Below, piece by piece: positions 1 to 12,700 of a stretch of DNA of 64,000 nucleotides. The DNA is from Tubiluchus corallicola (lineage: Eukaryota > Priapulida > Priapulimorpha > Priapulimorphida > Tubiluchidae): assembly GCA_030141605.1 (NCBI GenBank), contig JAQGDQ010000666.1, forward strand, positions 1 through 64,000. Reading direction: 5' to 3'. The notes below the pieces were generated by a model. It did no database searches and was not told the DNA's origin. It saw only the letters and a program-made list of their open reading frames with translations. Numbering within the stretch: the stretch's first letter is position 1; every line of letters begins with the position of its first letter. The position numbers and the translations under genes are program-made.

Positions 1-194
1 GATAACATATTTCTTCTACATTGTATATTTATAGTGTGGTGTATATTGAAGCAATTGTTATAGAAGCATAATGTACTGACAAGCTGAGATTTGGCATTGC
101 ATTGCACACCTTATTGTAATTTACAAAAATGGTAAACGAATCTCCTTTACTAAATAATGATGCTTATCATAATCATGGTTGAGCAACTCATCTT

Positions 195-226
<32 letters not shown>

Positions 227-452
227 TGTATGTATGTATGTATGTATGTATGTATGTATGTATGTATGTATGTATGTATGTATGTATGTATGTATGTATG
301 TATGTATGTATGTATGTATGTATGTAGTATGTATGTAGTATGTATGTATGTATGTATGTATGTATGTATGTATGTATGTATGTATGTATGTATGTATGTA
401 TGTATGTATGTATGTATGTATGTATGTAGGTAGGTACGTACGTACGTACGTA
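195..452. repeat. TATG tetranucleotide microsatellite
   Basis: A run of TATG/TGTA units covers about 195-427 with two short phase breaks near 326-340. It grades into TAGG and then ACGT units up to about 452. Tyr/Val/Cys/Met-rich or Thr/Tyr/Ile/His-rich open frames on either strand are by-products of the repeat and are not genes. Confidence 0.97.
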
Positions 453-1492
453 ATGTCATCCGCACTTTGATGTAAAACCTATCTCACCATCTATTTTATA
501 TAGCAACAGTGATGCCAGTATAACTTCACTCTATTGAAATTATCGTTGCCGTTGTTGTCATTGTTGTTATTCATTTGATTTATCATATTTAATTAATTTC
601 AATGATTAGCTACCTATATTTTTTTCTTTTGTGGTGTCATAATTTTCTGATTCCTGATAATTTGTTGTACATAGCATTATTATATATATTGAGTCTGTAT
701 TTTATTGTAAAGCCACTAGCAGTATTTTTCCGTTTAGTTGGCCTTTGCTCACCTCAGGTTTTGCTTTACCCAAGACATACGGAGGGACAGACATCACAAA
801 TACGGGGTATGTAATATAGCTAATATGTCTGCCCTTCAGTATGATGTCAACCAAAATGAAAATCTGATTACGTTACGCTTCTCTATACATGCTTTTATGT
901 GGTTATGTGTTTATTTTTATTGAGATTATTATAATCATCTTGAGTGTGCTAATTACACTGCAGCCCGGCTGCAAAGGTGTCATGATGTATAGGCCTAATA
1001 TTAATGCATTCAATCAAAATAATAATAATGTTATTATAGTAGAAGATGATGTGCTGTAGACATGTTAAGATATCTTACAAGTATTGAAAGATTAATGAGT
1101 GATTTCACTGAATTGTATGACACTGTTTGACCACGATGGAATGCTGTTTGTTACCTGTCTGTCTGCCACTCAAGCATCCAAAGGAGGCTTAAAATTTCGC
1201 CATTTAATTTTTGCATTAAAGGTTGGAACTAATAATTATATTGACGTAGTTTACATAGTTCGTATATCAACCGTAATTTTCGCCGTCTTGCCCAGCGTGA
1301 CGTCGGCTAAAACCGCACCGACCGTTTATCTGTTAACCTTTAACTTTCATAAAAATTATACAATATTGCCTGAATACTGTAGGATTATATCTGTTGTCTT
1401 CCAAAGATTTGTAATAGTAGTTAGGTTAAATATTCCAAAGACGAATAGCAATACGTAATAATTCATTGTACTTCGTTCAGTTACGTATTGCT
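453..1492. other. No gene recognised
   Basis: AT-rich sequence with only short open frames that have no family motif, no plausible paired splice sites and ordinary stop density. I see no RNA gene or transposon end here. Confidence 0.5.
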
Positions 1493-2347
1493 CTAGGGTT
1501 AAGCCTATAGTTAGATTTAATCCTAAGGTTAGGGTTAGGATTGAGGTCAGGGTTGGGGCTAGGATTAGTAGTAATTTTTTCCTGTGCCTTTTTCCTGTAA
1601 CTTTTTTATCTGTGAGTTTGTTACCTGGATTCCTTTATTCAACCAGGATTAGACGGCTTGCAAGTTCAGACATAGCTTTGTGTAGTTTCAAACAGAAGTA
1701 TATAAAGTATGAATCAGTACTGCTTGTATGTTTTTATACGTGTTTGTGATTTTATACCACGCAGGGATCAGAGAGATTCGCAAAAATCTCCAGACAGGAA
1801 CATCATCACACTGGTGTTAACACCATTAAAAGTTCGTTATACTATTCTAATAGGTATTTGTGCCCATGCAGTTTTAAAAATTTTTATACAGGTTTAAATT
1901 AAGCAAAAAGTGAACTTGCTTTGCAGTCAGCATTTGCGGCCCGTCCATGTCAGGAAAATTCTGGAATTTTGTTGTTCCAGCACCCTCCAGGATAATCATC
2001 GTCAGGACAAAAAGAAGCCCATTTGGAATGAACGACGCTGTGACAACTGGCGCCGCCTGGAGTACAATCCAGCACCTAAAGCAGCAAAGTTTTAAAATGC
2101 TAAAATTAACGACTTATAACTCTTTGCAATGCACTTTTTCCCTGATGAACAAACACACAAAAATTATACAAACTGGCAAACATACAAGTAGACAAACAAA
2201 CAATCATATAAACAAGCATACAAACTAAACTTATGAACAGATAGGTAGACAGGCACAGGAAAAAATTACTACTAATCCTAGCCCCAACCCTGACCTCAAT
2301 CCTAACCCTAACCTTAGGATTAAATCTAACTATAGGCTTAACCCTAG
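1493..2347. repeat. Perfect 97-bp inverted repeat with telomere-like sequence, 661-bp loop
   Basis: Positions 1493-1589 are exactly the reverse complement of 2251-2347, read by eye base by base. The arms contain degenerate TTAGGG/CCCTAA-type units such as GGTTAGGGTTAGG. The sequence outside the arms differs, apart from further CCCTAA-like bases to the right. The arrangement fits a foldback element, a small DNA transposon with long terminal inverted repeats, or an inverted duplication. No target-site duplication is obvious. Confidence 0.85.
1927..2095 (+). other. Possible terminal exon or captured coding fragment inside the inverted repeat
   Basis: A TTTGCAG acceptor ends at 1926. It is followed by a 56-codon open frame, richer in GC than its surroundings, ending in TAA at 2093-2095. 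The peptide is basic (Arg, Lys, Trp, Asn rich) and ends in PAPKAAKF. I do not recognise the family. It lies wholly in the loop of the inverted repeat, so it could be captured host sequence, a terminal exon of an upstream gene, or chance. Confidence 0.25.
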
Positions 2348-2779
2348 GAAAACCCTAATTGTAACCCTAAGATATTATTTTTTCGCATGTAACGCCATCA
2401 TATGTAAATAGTGTTGTCAACATACACAAGTCACGTTGTACGTATTGTATTACCAGTTAGTAACTGATTTAAAATGTTGAATACATTTCTGTTTTTTTAA
2501 TTCAGTTGTTTATGGTACTTAAATAAGTTGTGACTGACTTGAATATATTTGTTTGGTTACCCGATTTTCTTTCCTAGCCAAAATTGTGTTTTTTTCTAGC
2601 CAAAATTGTGACTTTTTTCTAGCCAAAATTGTGGCTTTTTTCCGGCCACCATAAATTAATTGCAGCTATTTTCTGTGACCACAGGGTAAACTTTTCTTTC
2701 GGCTAGTAATTTGAAAAACCGCTTGATTAACCTATTTTCTTACTGTTCGCGAGGTGAGGTCAATTACTTGTCTCTTTAG
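2348..2779. other. No gene recognised; short local repeat
   Basis: AT-rich spacer. Around 2575-2645 the phrase TAGCCAAAATTGTG occurs three times in tandem with TTTTTTC spacers. Nothing else is recognisable before the exon at 2780. Confidence 0.5.
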
Positions 2780-2948
2780 AATAAACCAGAAGGCAAATAT
2801 GGTAATTACTCCCATGATGTTTGTCAGCTGGTGCCTTGGAGTAATTGCTTATTCAGAGCAAGATTTTGCGTTCTTCTCTCTGTTTGGTATCTTCAGTTCT
2901 ATCATGGGGTGGCTCATGTTCAGTTCACACTGCTTGGGTAATGAAAAG
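2780..2948 (+). CDS. Exon-like segment resembling adhesion-GPCR TM6-TM7
   Basis: A CTCTTTAG acceptor (ending 2779) and an AAAAG|GTAAGA donor (2949) bound an open 169-bp segment. The peptide has two hydrophobic helices. The first includes MMFVSWCLGVIAYS, the second runs through SLFGIFSSIMGWLMF, and they are followed by SSHCLGNEKVRQ. The pattern of a Trp-x-x-Gly helix, a helix with IF-S-x-x-G, then an HC...L-N-x-x-V-R end is typical of TM6-TM7 of family B2 (adhesion) GPCRs. That is family knowledge, not a search result. No flanking GPCR exon is visible. It could be part of a gene overlapping or nested in Bicaudal-C, the end of a neighbouring gene, or a pseudogene exon. Confidence 0.5.
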
Positions 2949-3479
2949 GTAAGACAAATATGCAGCAACAAGAAACAGAATTTTTGCTTTTTTAATTAAT
3001 GTGCACTGGTAAAGGCTTATTATTGACAAAGCGCCATTTTTTGCATTTTGTCCCGTTGAAAGTCAGAAGCCAGCTCTCAGCAATGGAATCTATTTTTTGT
3101 TGATGGATGAGGCCTAGACCAGAATCTTGATCATTATCAGGGATCAAATCGTCTGAGATGAGGCACTGAACCAGCAGAAGAGATGAAGTAGTGTCTGATG
3201 TTTACCTGTCATATATATCCTCTCTTAAAAAGAAAAGTAGCAGGAGGTAGTGTATGAGGTTATCAAACAATAGGAGGGTGTGAGTTATTATTACTTTTGT
3301 ATAATTAATTAATAAAGCTGTGGTTGGGTTGGTAAGTCGACGACTGCCTGTACTAGCTAAACTCAAGGCCAAGTGAAGGTCAACCAAAGGTCAAACTTGT
3401 TGCAAAATGAAAGAATTTTTATGCAGCTTGGCGCTTTGCAAGCATCAGTTTAGCTCTCGGCATCATGTCTACTCGATGT

Positions 3480-3705
3480 ATGTGATTGTTGTAGAAGTGG
3501 AATGTATCTCACTACTACAGATGAGTCACTGAACCAGCAGAGGTGTCTTAACCATATTCATATATCATTGTAAACAGCCAGAATCAGTATGGTCAGTTAT
3601 AAAATCATCCAAAATTAATATTCAAGTTTATTGTCGCCATTCACTACCTAAGTTCAGTTGCTAAGCATACACCATGACCACTCGGCTATACAACTCACCT
3701 CTTTA
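3480..3705 (-). repeat. Dispersed tRNA-like/SINE-like repeat, copy 1
   Basis: Blocks shared with about 16640-16870 include GAACCAGCA..GGTGTCTTA and AGTTGCTAAGCA, in the same order and orientation. On the minus strand the sequence near 3700-3655 contains TAGCCGAGTGG, which fits a pol III box A (TRGYNNARNNG). No convincing box B is seen, so the tRNA origin is tentative. A further partial match lies near 3160-3190. Confidence 0.4.
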
Positions 3706-3765
3706 TAATTAACACTGTCAGATTGCCATTAACCAAACGGGTGTGTAATTTTTGCTTTTTTTCAG

Positions 3766-6700
3766 TCTGTGATAATCAAAACTTCTGAACGCAACGCTGC
3801 TGCCCTCTACGATGCTCGAATGCAAATACTGGCCGAGTGCGAGAATGAGGAGGCGCCACCGTTGACTTCCTCCGCTGCTCCGGTCGCATTTCACAACAAT
3901 AACAACATAATTATCTCTTCAAGTAACAGTCCTTGTGAGTATATTGGCTTTTTTATCTCTTCTTTAGCTTACCTCTCTTATTTGTGTACAAAGATGTGAG
4001 TCTATAGACAAGAGTCGATTGTCATTCAGAGTTTTTGCTAAGAAGATTCATAATTGCAGGGATGAGAATTTTTCGCGGATACGCGGAATTCCGAGTTTTT
4101 GGAAGACCAGTAGTGCCATTACTGTAAATCACATAAATTCGTTGAGAAAATTTTTACTGACCCAGTACATTATTTCACAAACTGACCGCTAGTTGGCAGG
4201 CCGTCACTTTGTTTACATCACGTACATCAGTGTAACCACGTGTATATCTCTATGTATAAAAATATAGAATCAATTGTGCGGAGTTATTTGAGTCAATTGC
4301 AGACAGTTTTTATATACTTTTGCATAGGAGCAGCCAGTACTTAGGCGTTTTTGAGACAATTAGGTATCATGTATCCTTGATAGTTGGGTATTTTAAATTA
4401 TGCATGAAACAAGGTAATTGATATTTTAAGTCCACTTAGAGGTTCTCTATGGTCACAAAATTTGCTTTTTGTTGCTTTGCTCCCCTTGAACTCCTTTGGG
4501 GGGCCTAGGTGGTCCCTAAACTGCCAGATTGTTTCAGAGTTTTTTTTACAATTTGTCATTCTCATCCCTGTAATTGTACTCGAGGTTCAGTTTCGTTATT
4601 TCGACCAAATTTATTAACCTTTTTAGCGGAAAATTTTGCCGACTTTGCGTAGTATTTTTCCGGTTTTTTAGTAGTATTTGTTCAGTTTGCCTCTTCTCTT
4701 TTCCCAGATGCTAAAAACCACTGAAAAATCTTGCTGAAACAAACAAACTGAAAATTTCACGTAGCTTGCTAGTTAAAGTTTGATTTTTATGCAATATGGC
4801 ATATCTTTTGTGCTGATGACTTTAAATCTTAAACAAAGACGGGATGATTTTTCATATATTACTCCATTTTTCAAGTACTGTATAAGTATACGTTTTAACT
4901 CAAAGCATTTCTGATGATTAAATAATGGATAAAAACTTAATTAGTGGTGGGCGAGCCCAACTATTGATGACATCACAAGTGAACATAATTTTCACAGCAC
5001 TAACATTCCACGTGCGTATTGTACGTGTTTGTGAAAGTTGAAGTACAGTGTTGCTGTGCAACTTTCAGTCTGTTAGTGCTGTGCTCACGCGTGAGATCTG
5101 GAAAGCGTGCACTACGTCACAACTGAATAGCGAAGAGTATAGAGAAGAGTATTAAAGGAAGACAGGATGATTTTCCATATACTACCTCATTTTGAAGTAC
5201 GGTGAAAAGTATACATTTTAACATCAATGATCCAAAAGCGTTTGTGTTAATTAAATAATAGATTAAAAAGTTAATTAAAGGCGGGCGAGCCCAACTGTTG
5301 ATGACATCACAAACTAACATAACCTTCAACAGCAAAAATATTTAACGAGCGTGTTACACATCTTTGCAAAAGCATTTCTGATGATTAAATAATGGATAAA
5401 AAACTTAATTAGTGGTGGGTGAGTCCAACTATTGATGACATCACAAACTAGCGTAACCTTCAACGGCAAAAATATTCAGCGAGCGTGTTACATGTGTTTG
5501 CAAAAGCAAAAATTGAAGTATAGTGTTAGTGTAGGACATTCAGTGTGTTGTACTAAAACTAGGCAAGTTGTAAGATGAAAATTTCAAATTTAACGCTAAG
5601 AAAAATTACTGAAACGGCACGCTCTGGGCTTTTCTAATGAGTGAAGGTAATACAGGTGCACTAGCATTGTCCCATTCACCTGTTCTCACCTGTTATGAAC
5701 TGTTTGCTATGTTGATTTTTATTATTATTTGTTATACTGCATTTTCAACAATGTCTCCTACGTGTTTCACATAATTTGTGGCTTGTATTTTCCAACTTGT
5801 TGTTTTTTTTTGTGAAAATTAGCTGTTTTTTTACGTACAATTTGCCTTTACGTTTTCCAGACCTGATGAATCAGAACTTTTTAAACGTGCAGACGACATA
5901 TAACAGCCTGATAGGTCCCGTGCCGAGTCCGTTAGCAAGTACGAGTCCTATTCCTCCTGCGTGGAGCACGATATCATCAGAACATACAAGTATGTTTGTC
6001 TGTCTGTCTATCTGCTCGTTTGTCTGTTTTTTTGTTCTCTTTAGTAGAGGTGTTTACTAAGGCACCTGCTAATGTAACTCTTTTCATAAATAAAATTTCA
6101 ACGATTCGTCCTGAAATTTTGTATCTCTTGCATGACGCCTTATTGCATAGAGAGCTTGCGTTCAGTAACGCTGTATAAAGCTTGTAAATTTAAATTCTCT
6201 TGGTAGTTGCAAATATTTTAATCGTAAAATGATTTACATTGCTTAGAGTTTGAAAAAATAATCAGAGCATTCGTAGTACACACTAACTGCACAAACATTT
6301 ACTTTACTCTATATTGTCGATAAGTTGGTGAATCAGTGGTGCACACTGGGAAGGCAGCAACATTTTATCAGGTGGCACGAACATTTGAAATTATTAAGAA
6401 ATTTCTTTTCCAATTAGACTAGCATTTCGAACAGGTAACCATAACGCAAAGTAATGTATTTTTGTGTGGAGTATTTTTTGGGACATAAGGCAGCCTTTGT
6501 TTCCCTTTAACGTGCCGATTCTGGCTGTTCACCGGATAATTATGGTTTCATTGCAGCCTACCCATCGGTACTCACACACGAGTCATACGGCAACACACTT
6601 CGCATTCCAACTCCCGTGGATAAACTTGTCAGTGGTGGCAGCGGCAGCATCAGTCCGTGCGACAGTCCGGTACGCAGAACTACGGATGATCATACAGGTA

Positions 6701-9700
6701 GGGATCATTCGTTAATCTATCCCGTTAATCTATCCTGGATTTATCCTATAGGCTAGTATTTCGTTCCATTCTAACCAACCCTTTCTTGTATATAAGTTTA
6801 CTATGTCTCTGTAAACTAACTCTGTGTTTTTACTTGTGCCTCAATTTTTATTGTTGTTTGGACTGTAAAACTGTAAATGTCTGAAATAAAATTAATTAAT
6901 TAATAAATAAGTAAATAAATAAATAATAGTAATAATAATTCATGTGTTTGCAAATAAACTTGAATTGACTATTGCTTACTGGCTAATGCTTTCCCCTATC
7001 AACCACCATACATTCTCAGTGTGCGCAGTTGGTTTAGGTAAATAAACTTGAATTGACTGTTGTTTAGTGGCCAATGCTTTCCCCTATCAACCACCATACA
7101 TTCTAAGTGTGCGGGTTGTTTATGTAAATAAACTTGAATTGACTATTGCTTACTGGTTAATGATTTCCCCTATCAACCACCATACATTCTAAGTGTGCGC
7201 AGTTGGTTTAGGTAAATAAACTTGAATTGACTGTTGTTTAGTGGCTAATGCTTTCCCCTATCAACCACCATACATTCTAAGTGTGCGGGTTGTTTATGTA
7301 AATAAACTTGAATTGACTTTGTTATGGCAATGCTTCCCACAAAACAAAAAAACAAACCAAAACACAACACCAACACATAAATAAACTTGAATTGACTATT
7401 GCTTACTGGCTAATGCTTTCCCCTATCAACCACCATACATTCTCAGTGTGCGCAGTTGGTTTAGGTAAATAAACTTGAATTGACTGTTGTTTAGTGGCCA
7501 ATGCTTTCCCCTATCAACCACCATACATTCTAAGTGTGCGGGTTGTTTATGTAAATAAACTTGAATTGACTATTGCTTACTGGTTAATGCTTTCCCCTAT
7601 CAACCACCATACATTCTAAGTGTGCGCAGTTGGTTTAGGTAAATAAACTTGAATTGACTGTTGTTTAGTGGCCAATGCTTTCCCCTATCAACCACCATAC
7701 ATTCTAAGTGTGCGGGTTGTTTATGTAAATAAACTTGAATTGACTATTGCTTACTGGCCAATGCTTTCCCCTATCAACCACCATACATTCTCAGTGTGCG
7801 GTTGTTTATAAATAAACTTGAATTGACTTTGCTTACTGGCAATGCTTTCCCCTATCAACCACCATACATTCTAAGTGTGCGGGTTGTTTATGTAAATAAA
7901 CTTGAATTGACTATTGCTTACTGGCTAATGCTTTCCCCTATCAACCACCATACATTCTAAGTGTGCGCAGTTGGTTTAGATAAATAAACTTGAATTGACT
8001 GTTGTTTAGTGGCCAATGCTTTCCCCTATCAACCACCATACATTCTAAGTGTGCGGGTTGTTTATGTAAATAAACTTGAATTGACTATTGCTTACTGGCT
8101 AATGCTTTCCCCTATCAACCACCATACATTCTAAGTGTGCGCAGTTGGTTTAGATAAATAAACTTGAATTGACTTTTGTTTAGTGGCCAATGCTTTCCCC
8201 TATCAACCACCATACATTCTAAGTGTGCGGGTTGTTTATGTAAATAAACTTGAATTGACTATTGCTTACTGGCTAATGCTTTCCCCTATCAACCACCATA
8301 CATTCTAAGTGTGCGCAGTTGGTTTAGGTAAATAAACTTGAATTGACTGTTGTTTAGTGGCCAATGCTTTCCCCTATCAGCCACCATACATTCGAAGTGT
8401 GCGGGTTGTTTATGTAAATAAACTTGAATTGACTATTGCTTACTGGCTAATGCTTTCCCCTATCAACCACCATACATTCTAAGTGTGCGCAGTTGGTTTA
8501 TGTAAATAAACTTGAATTGACTGTTGTTTAGTGGCTTATGCTTTCCATCATTCATGTGTTTGCAAACACCTTGGCATGTTATAGCAGCCGCTTAGTCGTT
8601 TGTTTTAGAAAATGTGGATTGGCGATGGACTCATTACAACCAGGTGATGAGTAAATCATAAATTTTTTTTCATAACGTTGCTGATTATAACAAAAAGTGG
8701 CTCTTAAATATAATTAGGTATTTTTACAGATACCATGAAAGAGAGCAACGACAGGGGCCTCGGTCTGGTGGACATGATGCACAAAATCTCAGCAAACGGA
8801 GGTCTCATCCCTCCCAACGGTCTGCCGCGCGTACCCAACGGCATCTCGCGCGTCAGCCTCCTCAGTTCTACTAGTCGTACGAGAATGGATCTCTCCAGGC
8901 CGCTCCAGTCGAGATTTCCCGACGCTTGCGATCAGCCGGTGGAGTTTCACAAGCATCGCGGCTTGCATTTTCAGTAAGTGCGAATTGTTTAGTCGAAAGA
9001 AAGATTTCTTCTGTGACGAGTTGCAAGGGTCGTCACTACTGTTTGTGTGCAACGGTTTTTGTGAATTACATTTTTTTTAGCACATAGAGTTTATAAGTTT
9101 ATTTATTTCCACTCAGCATCTAACAATTATAATAAAAATACAGATAATTTCACTGAAGTAAATATAAATATAAATATAAATGCAATATTATCCAGAAATT
9201 ACAAAATGCAGCATATACATGTGCAAATTACATTACAGAGTAATTTTGATGCATACAGTTTGAGCCTAAAAGCATAGCTTGACAGGCCAAACTGTACGTG
9301 GAAATCTTAAAGAAGTGATCAATAATTGAAATAATGATAATATATACATAAAAGTGTGGGAGGGGGAGTAGTGAATGAAAGATGAAATGGAGCGAGAACT
9401 AAGAAAAACTGTGATCATGATTATAAAGTGTTCAGTAACCCGTTGAGCATAGTCACGTTTTATTAAGATTACTGTGGAAAAAGAATGCAGGTGATTACCA
9501 TTATCAAACTGTATTACTCTCAATACTTTTGAAATATTTCTTTTCTGACGGTTTTTTTAAAAGTTGAAAGGGAGTGACTACATTTTGAATTGAAAGGGAG
9601 TGACTACAATTTGAATTGAAAGGGAGTGACTACATTTTGAGTTGAAAGGGAGTGACTACATTTTGAGTTGAAAGGGAGTGACTACATTTTGAGTTGCGGC

Positions 9701-12700
9701 TTAGTCTATTCCATAGGACTGGTCCCATATAGCTAATGAAATAAAGAAGACAGAGTGTCTGTCGGGGGTGTTACCGAAACTGAATTTACAAACCGAAACC
9801 GAAATTTATGAAACAAACTGAAACCCAAATTTACGAAACAAACCGAAAACGAACCAAAACATTTTTGGAAAACCAACTAGTATTGAAACTGAAAAAAGAA
9901 AATTCTAAAATAAGTCCATTTTTTGCCTTTTGTTTCTTTGTTTTTGTTTGCTGTGATGTAAAATCACTTGATGATAAAAAATTCTAATATGAAAAGGACA
10001 CGGCAGTTTTATAGTATAGAACCGCAAGTTTGATGGGGTGACTTACCTTAGAAAATCTGTTATAATGTTTTTGGATTTAAATATCCTTGGTGATTAAAAT
10101 TTAAAGATCGTAATGCTTCATTAAAATAAAGAAATTTTATTTTGTAGATATTTTGTCGCTTACATTTCATAAATTATAAAATTAAACGTGATTTTGCTCA
10201 AGTAAATTCAAACGCGGTTTGATGTTTCGGTTGATTGGGCCTGGAGACCCGAAAACTTCCCAGTGGTCAGCACTGAAGATGTGCCGCGTTGCTGATAAAG
10301 CGCATCACAAACTCTTATGTAAATGAACTTTTCCCTTTAATTGAACTATTTCAGCCAAGATTTTTCGGCAGTTTTTGACGTCTAGGTGAAAAGAAAAGAT
10401 AAATTGAATTAAATTAAATACTAATAAAACCACGAAAAAATGATAACGACAATTATCCGGAAGTTTGGCTAGGAAACTTAACCAAAAGTGCAATTATCGG
10501 CAAACCGAAATGAAAATTTCCCTTCGGTAACATCCCTGGCGCCCCCTAAGTGTGAGATATTTTCATTTCCCGCATGACGTTATCAAGTGAAATCTACTTT
10601 TGTGGCCTACATGTTAAAAGACCTAGGTTTACAATTGACGGACCTACATCTAGTGTTTCAAGTAGATTTCAGTTGACGACATCCATGAAGGACGAAAGCT
10701 GATGGAAAAGTTTTTGAGATGTAGAGGGCACTTTGTCTTCTTTACGATTACGACCGCGGCAAGTCACTGAAGAGCTACTATCTTATCTTAGATCAGGAGC
10801 GGTTTCATCGTTTCATCAGGTGTAGTGTTCTTATAGATCAGAAACATGGATAAGAAAAAGAGGAAGATTGAAGAAGAGCATTGAGTGTTTCAAGACAGAT
10901 TAATATGCATTGTACAACACAGACTCAGGGATGAGAATTTTCCGCAGATACGCGGAATTCCGAGTTTTTGGAAGACCAGTAGTGCCATTTTTGTGAATCG
11001 CGTAAATTCGTTGAGAAAATTTTTATGGCCCCAGTACATTATTTCACCAACTGACCGCTAGTTGGCAGGCCATCACTTTGTTTACATCACGTACATCAGT
11101 GTAACCACGTGTATATCTATGTATAAAAATATAGAATCAATTGTGCGGAGTTATTTGAGTCAATTGCAGACAGTTTTTATATACTTTTGCATAGGAGCGG
11201 CCAGTACTTAGGCGTTTTTGAGACAATTAGGTATCATGTATCCTTGATAGTTGGGTATTTTAAATTATGCATGAAACAAGGTAATTGATATTTTAAGTCC
11301 ACTTAGAAGGCTCTCTATGGTCACAAAATTGTAATTTGTTGCTGGGTCCAAGGGGGCTTCCCTTGAAACCATTGGGGGCCTGTTTCAGAGTTTTTTGCAA
11401 TTTGTCATTCTCATCCCTGCAGACTGTGTGATATACTGAACTAATACACATTGTAATAAAATTACCACTATCTGACATGAAAATTGAAATCTGTAGTTTT
11501 TAATATGAAATTTTAATAACTTTTAACAAAGTTTTCTTGAGTGTAATAGTGGAGTAGTAATCATGTGCATAGATCGGATGAAAAAAAATCGTTATTAGGT
11601 CCTACTGTACTTGGCTTCTTGACCAAACTACATGTGGCCGACAGGAACCGTGGGAAAGTTTAATGTGGTCCAGCTAATCGGATAATTTGCACACTTCTGT
11701 CTTAGATGATCTACCTATCTTGCGTTATCATGACGTTGTCATTTACAAACTGGTGCAAACTTGGAAGTGTTGTACGATTGAAAAGCCGTTTGCATCTAAC
11801 AAGGTTGTTCGTTACAGGCATTTAGACGATGGAGACGGGAGCTTGAGCGATCAAAGCGGAAGTAACACTCAAGATTACGAGCACAAAAAACTTATGGCCT
11901 GCAAAGGTAGCGTATTAGCATTCTAAATACGACTGTTTGTAGTGGAGGGAGACCATGTTTGCCGAGTTCTGAAGCCAAGTTTTAACAGAAATGTAAAAAA
12001 GTCAGGGTTGCACCTGGATTTGAACTGATGGACTTTGGAGTACAAATCTAACACCGCTATGCAACGGCAGTAATTATGACAGATCTTAATGTCCATCCAG
12101 GGGTTGTATAGTCTAGTGGTCATGGCACTGGACTTGGTAATCTGAAAGTCCTGGGTTCAGGTCCAGGGTCTGTCACAAGTAATAAATAAAGCTTAACAAA
12201 TTCATTACATGCTGTCTTATTGTATACAGAGCTTGCATTAGCAGTAATGCTGTCTAAAACATGTAAAATTAAACTTCTGCGATAGCCGTTAGATGCAGCC
12301 AATTTAATGGTAAAGTGTTTGGGACTTGTTTAGATAACATTGTGTAAAGTTTAAAAAATAATCAGAGCATCATCAGTAGCACACTCTTTACTAACAAAGA
12401 AAAAGTGTAAACTGCTTTATATTGTCAGTAAGATCAGTAATATGTTTTTGGTGAATCAGTGGTGCATACTGGGATGGTGATGCAGTGCTGTTTCAGTAAT
12501 GTGTTTTTGGTGATTCAGTGGTGCATACTGGGATGGTGATGCAGTGCTGTTTCAGTAATGTGTTTTTGGTGAATCAGTGGTGCATACTGGGATGGTGATG
12601 CAGTGCAGTTTCAGTAATGTGTTTTTGGTGAATCAGTGGTGCATACTGGGATGGTGATGCAGTGCTGTTTCAGTAATGTGTTTTTGGTGAATCAGTGGTG

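Noticed and set aside
121-465. Open frames on both strands across the TATG repeat
   Set aside because: A tetranucleotide repeat with no stop in phase; low-complexity translation with no gene features.
8789-9052. 87-codon minus-strand frame
   Set aside because: Antisense to Bicaudal-C exon 4.
12104-12175. Functional tRNA gene
   Set aside because: A and B boxes are recognisable, but stems are mismatched and the sequence continues into a repeated body, so it is scored as a SINE.
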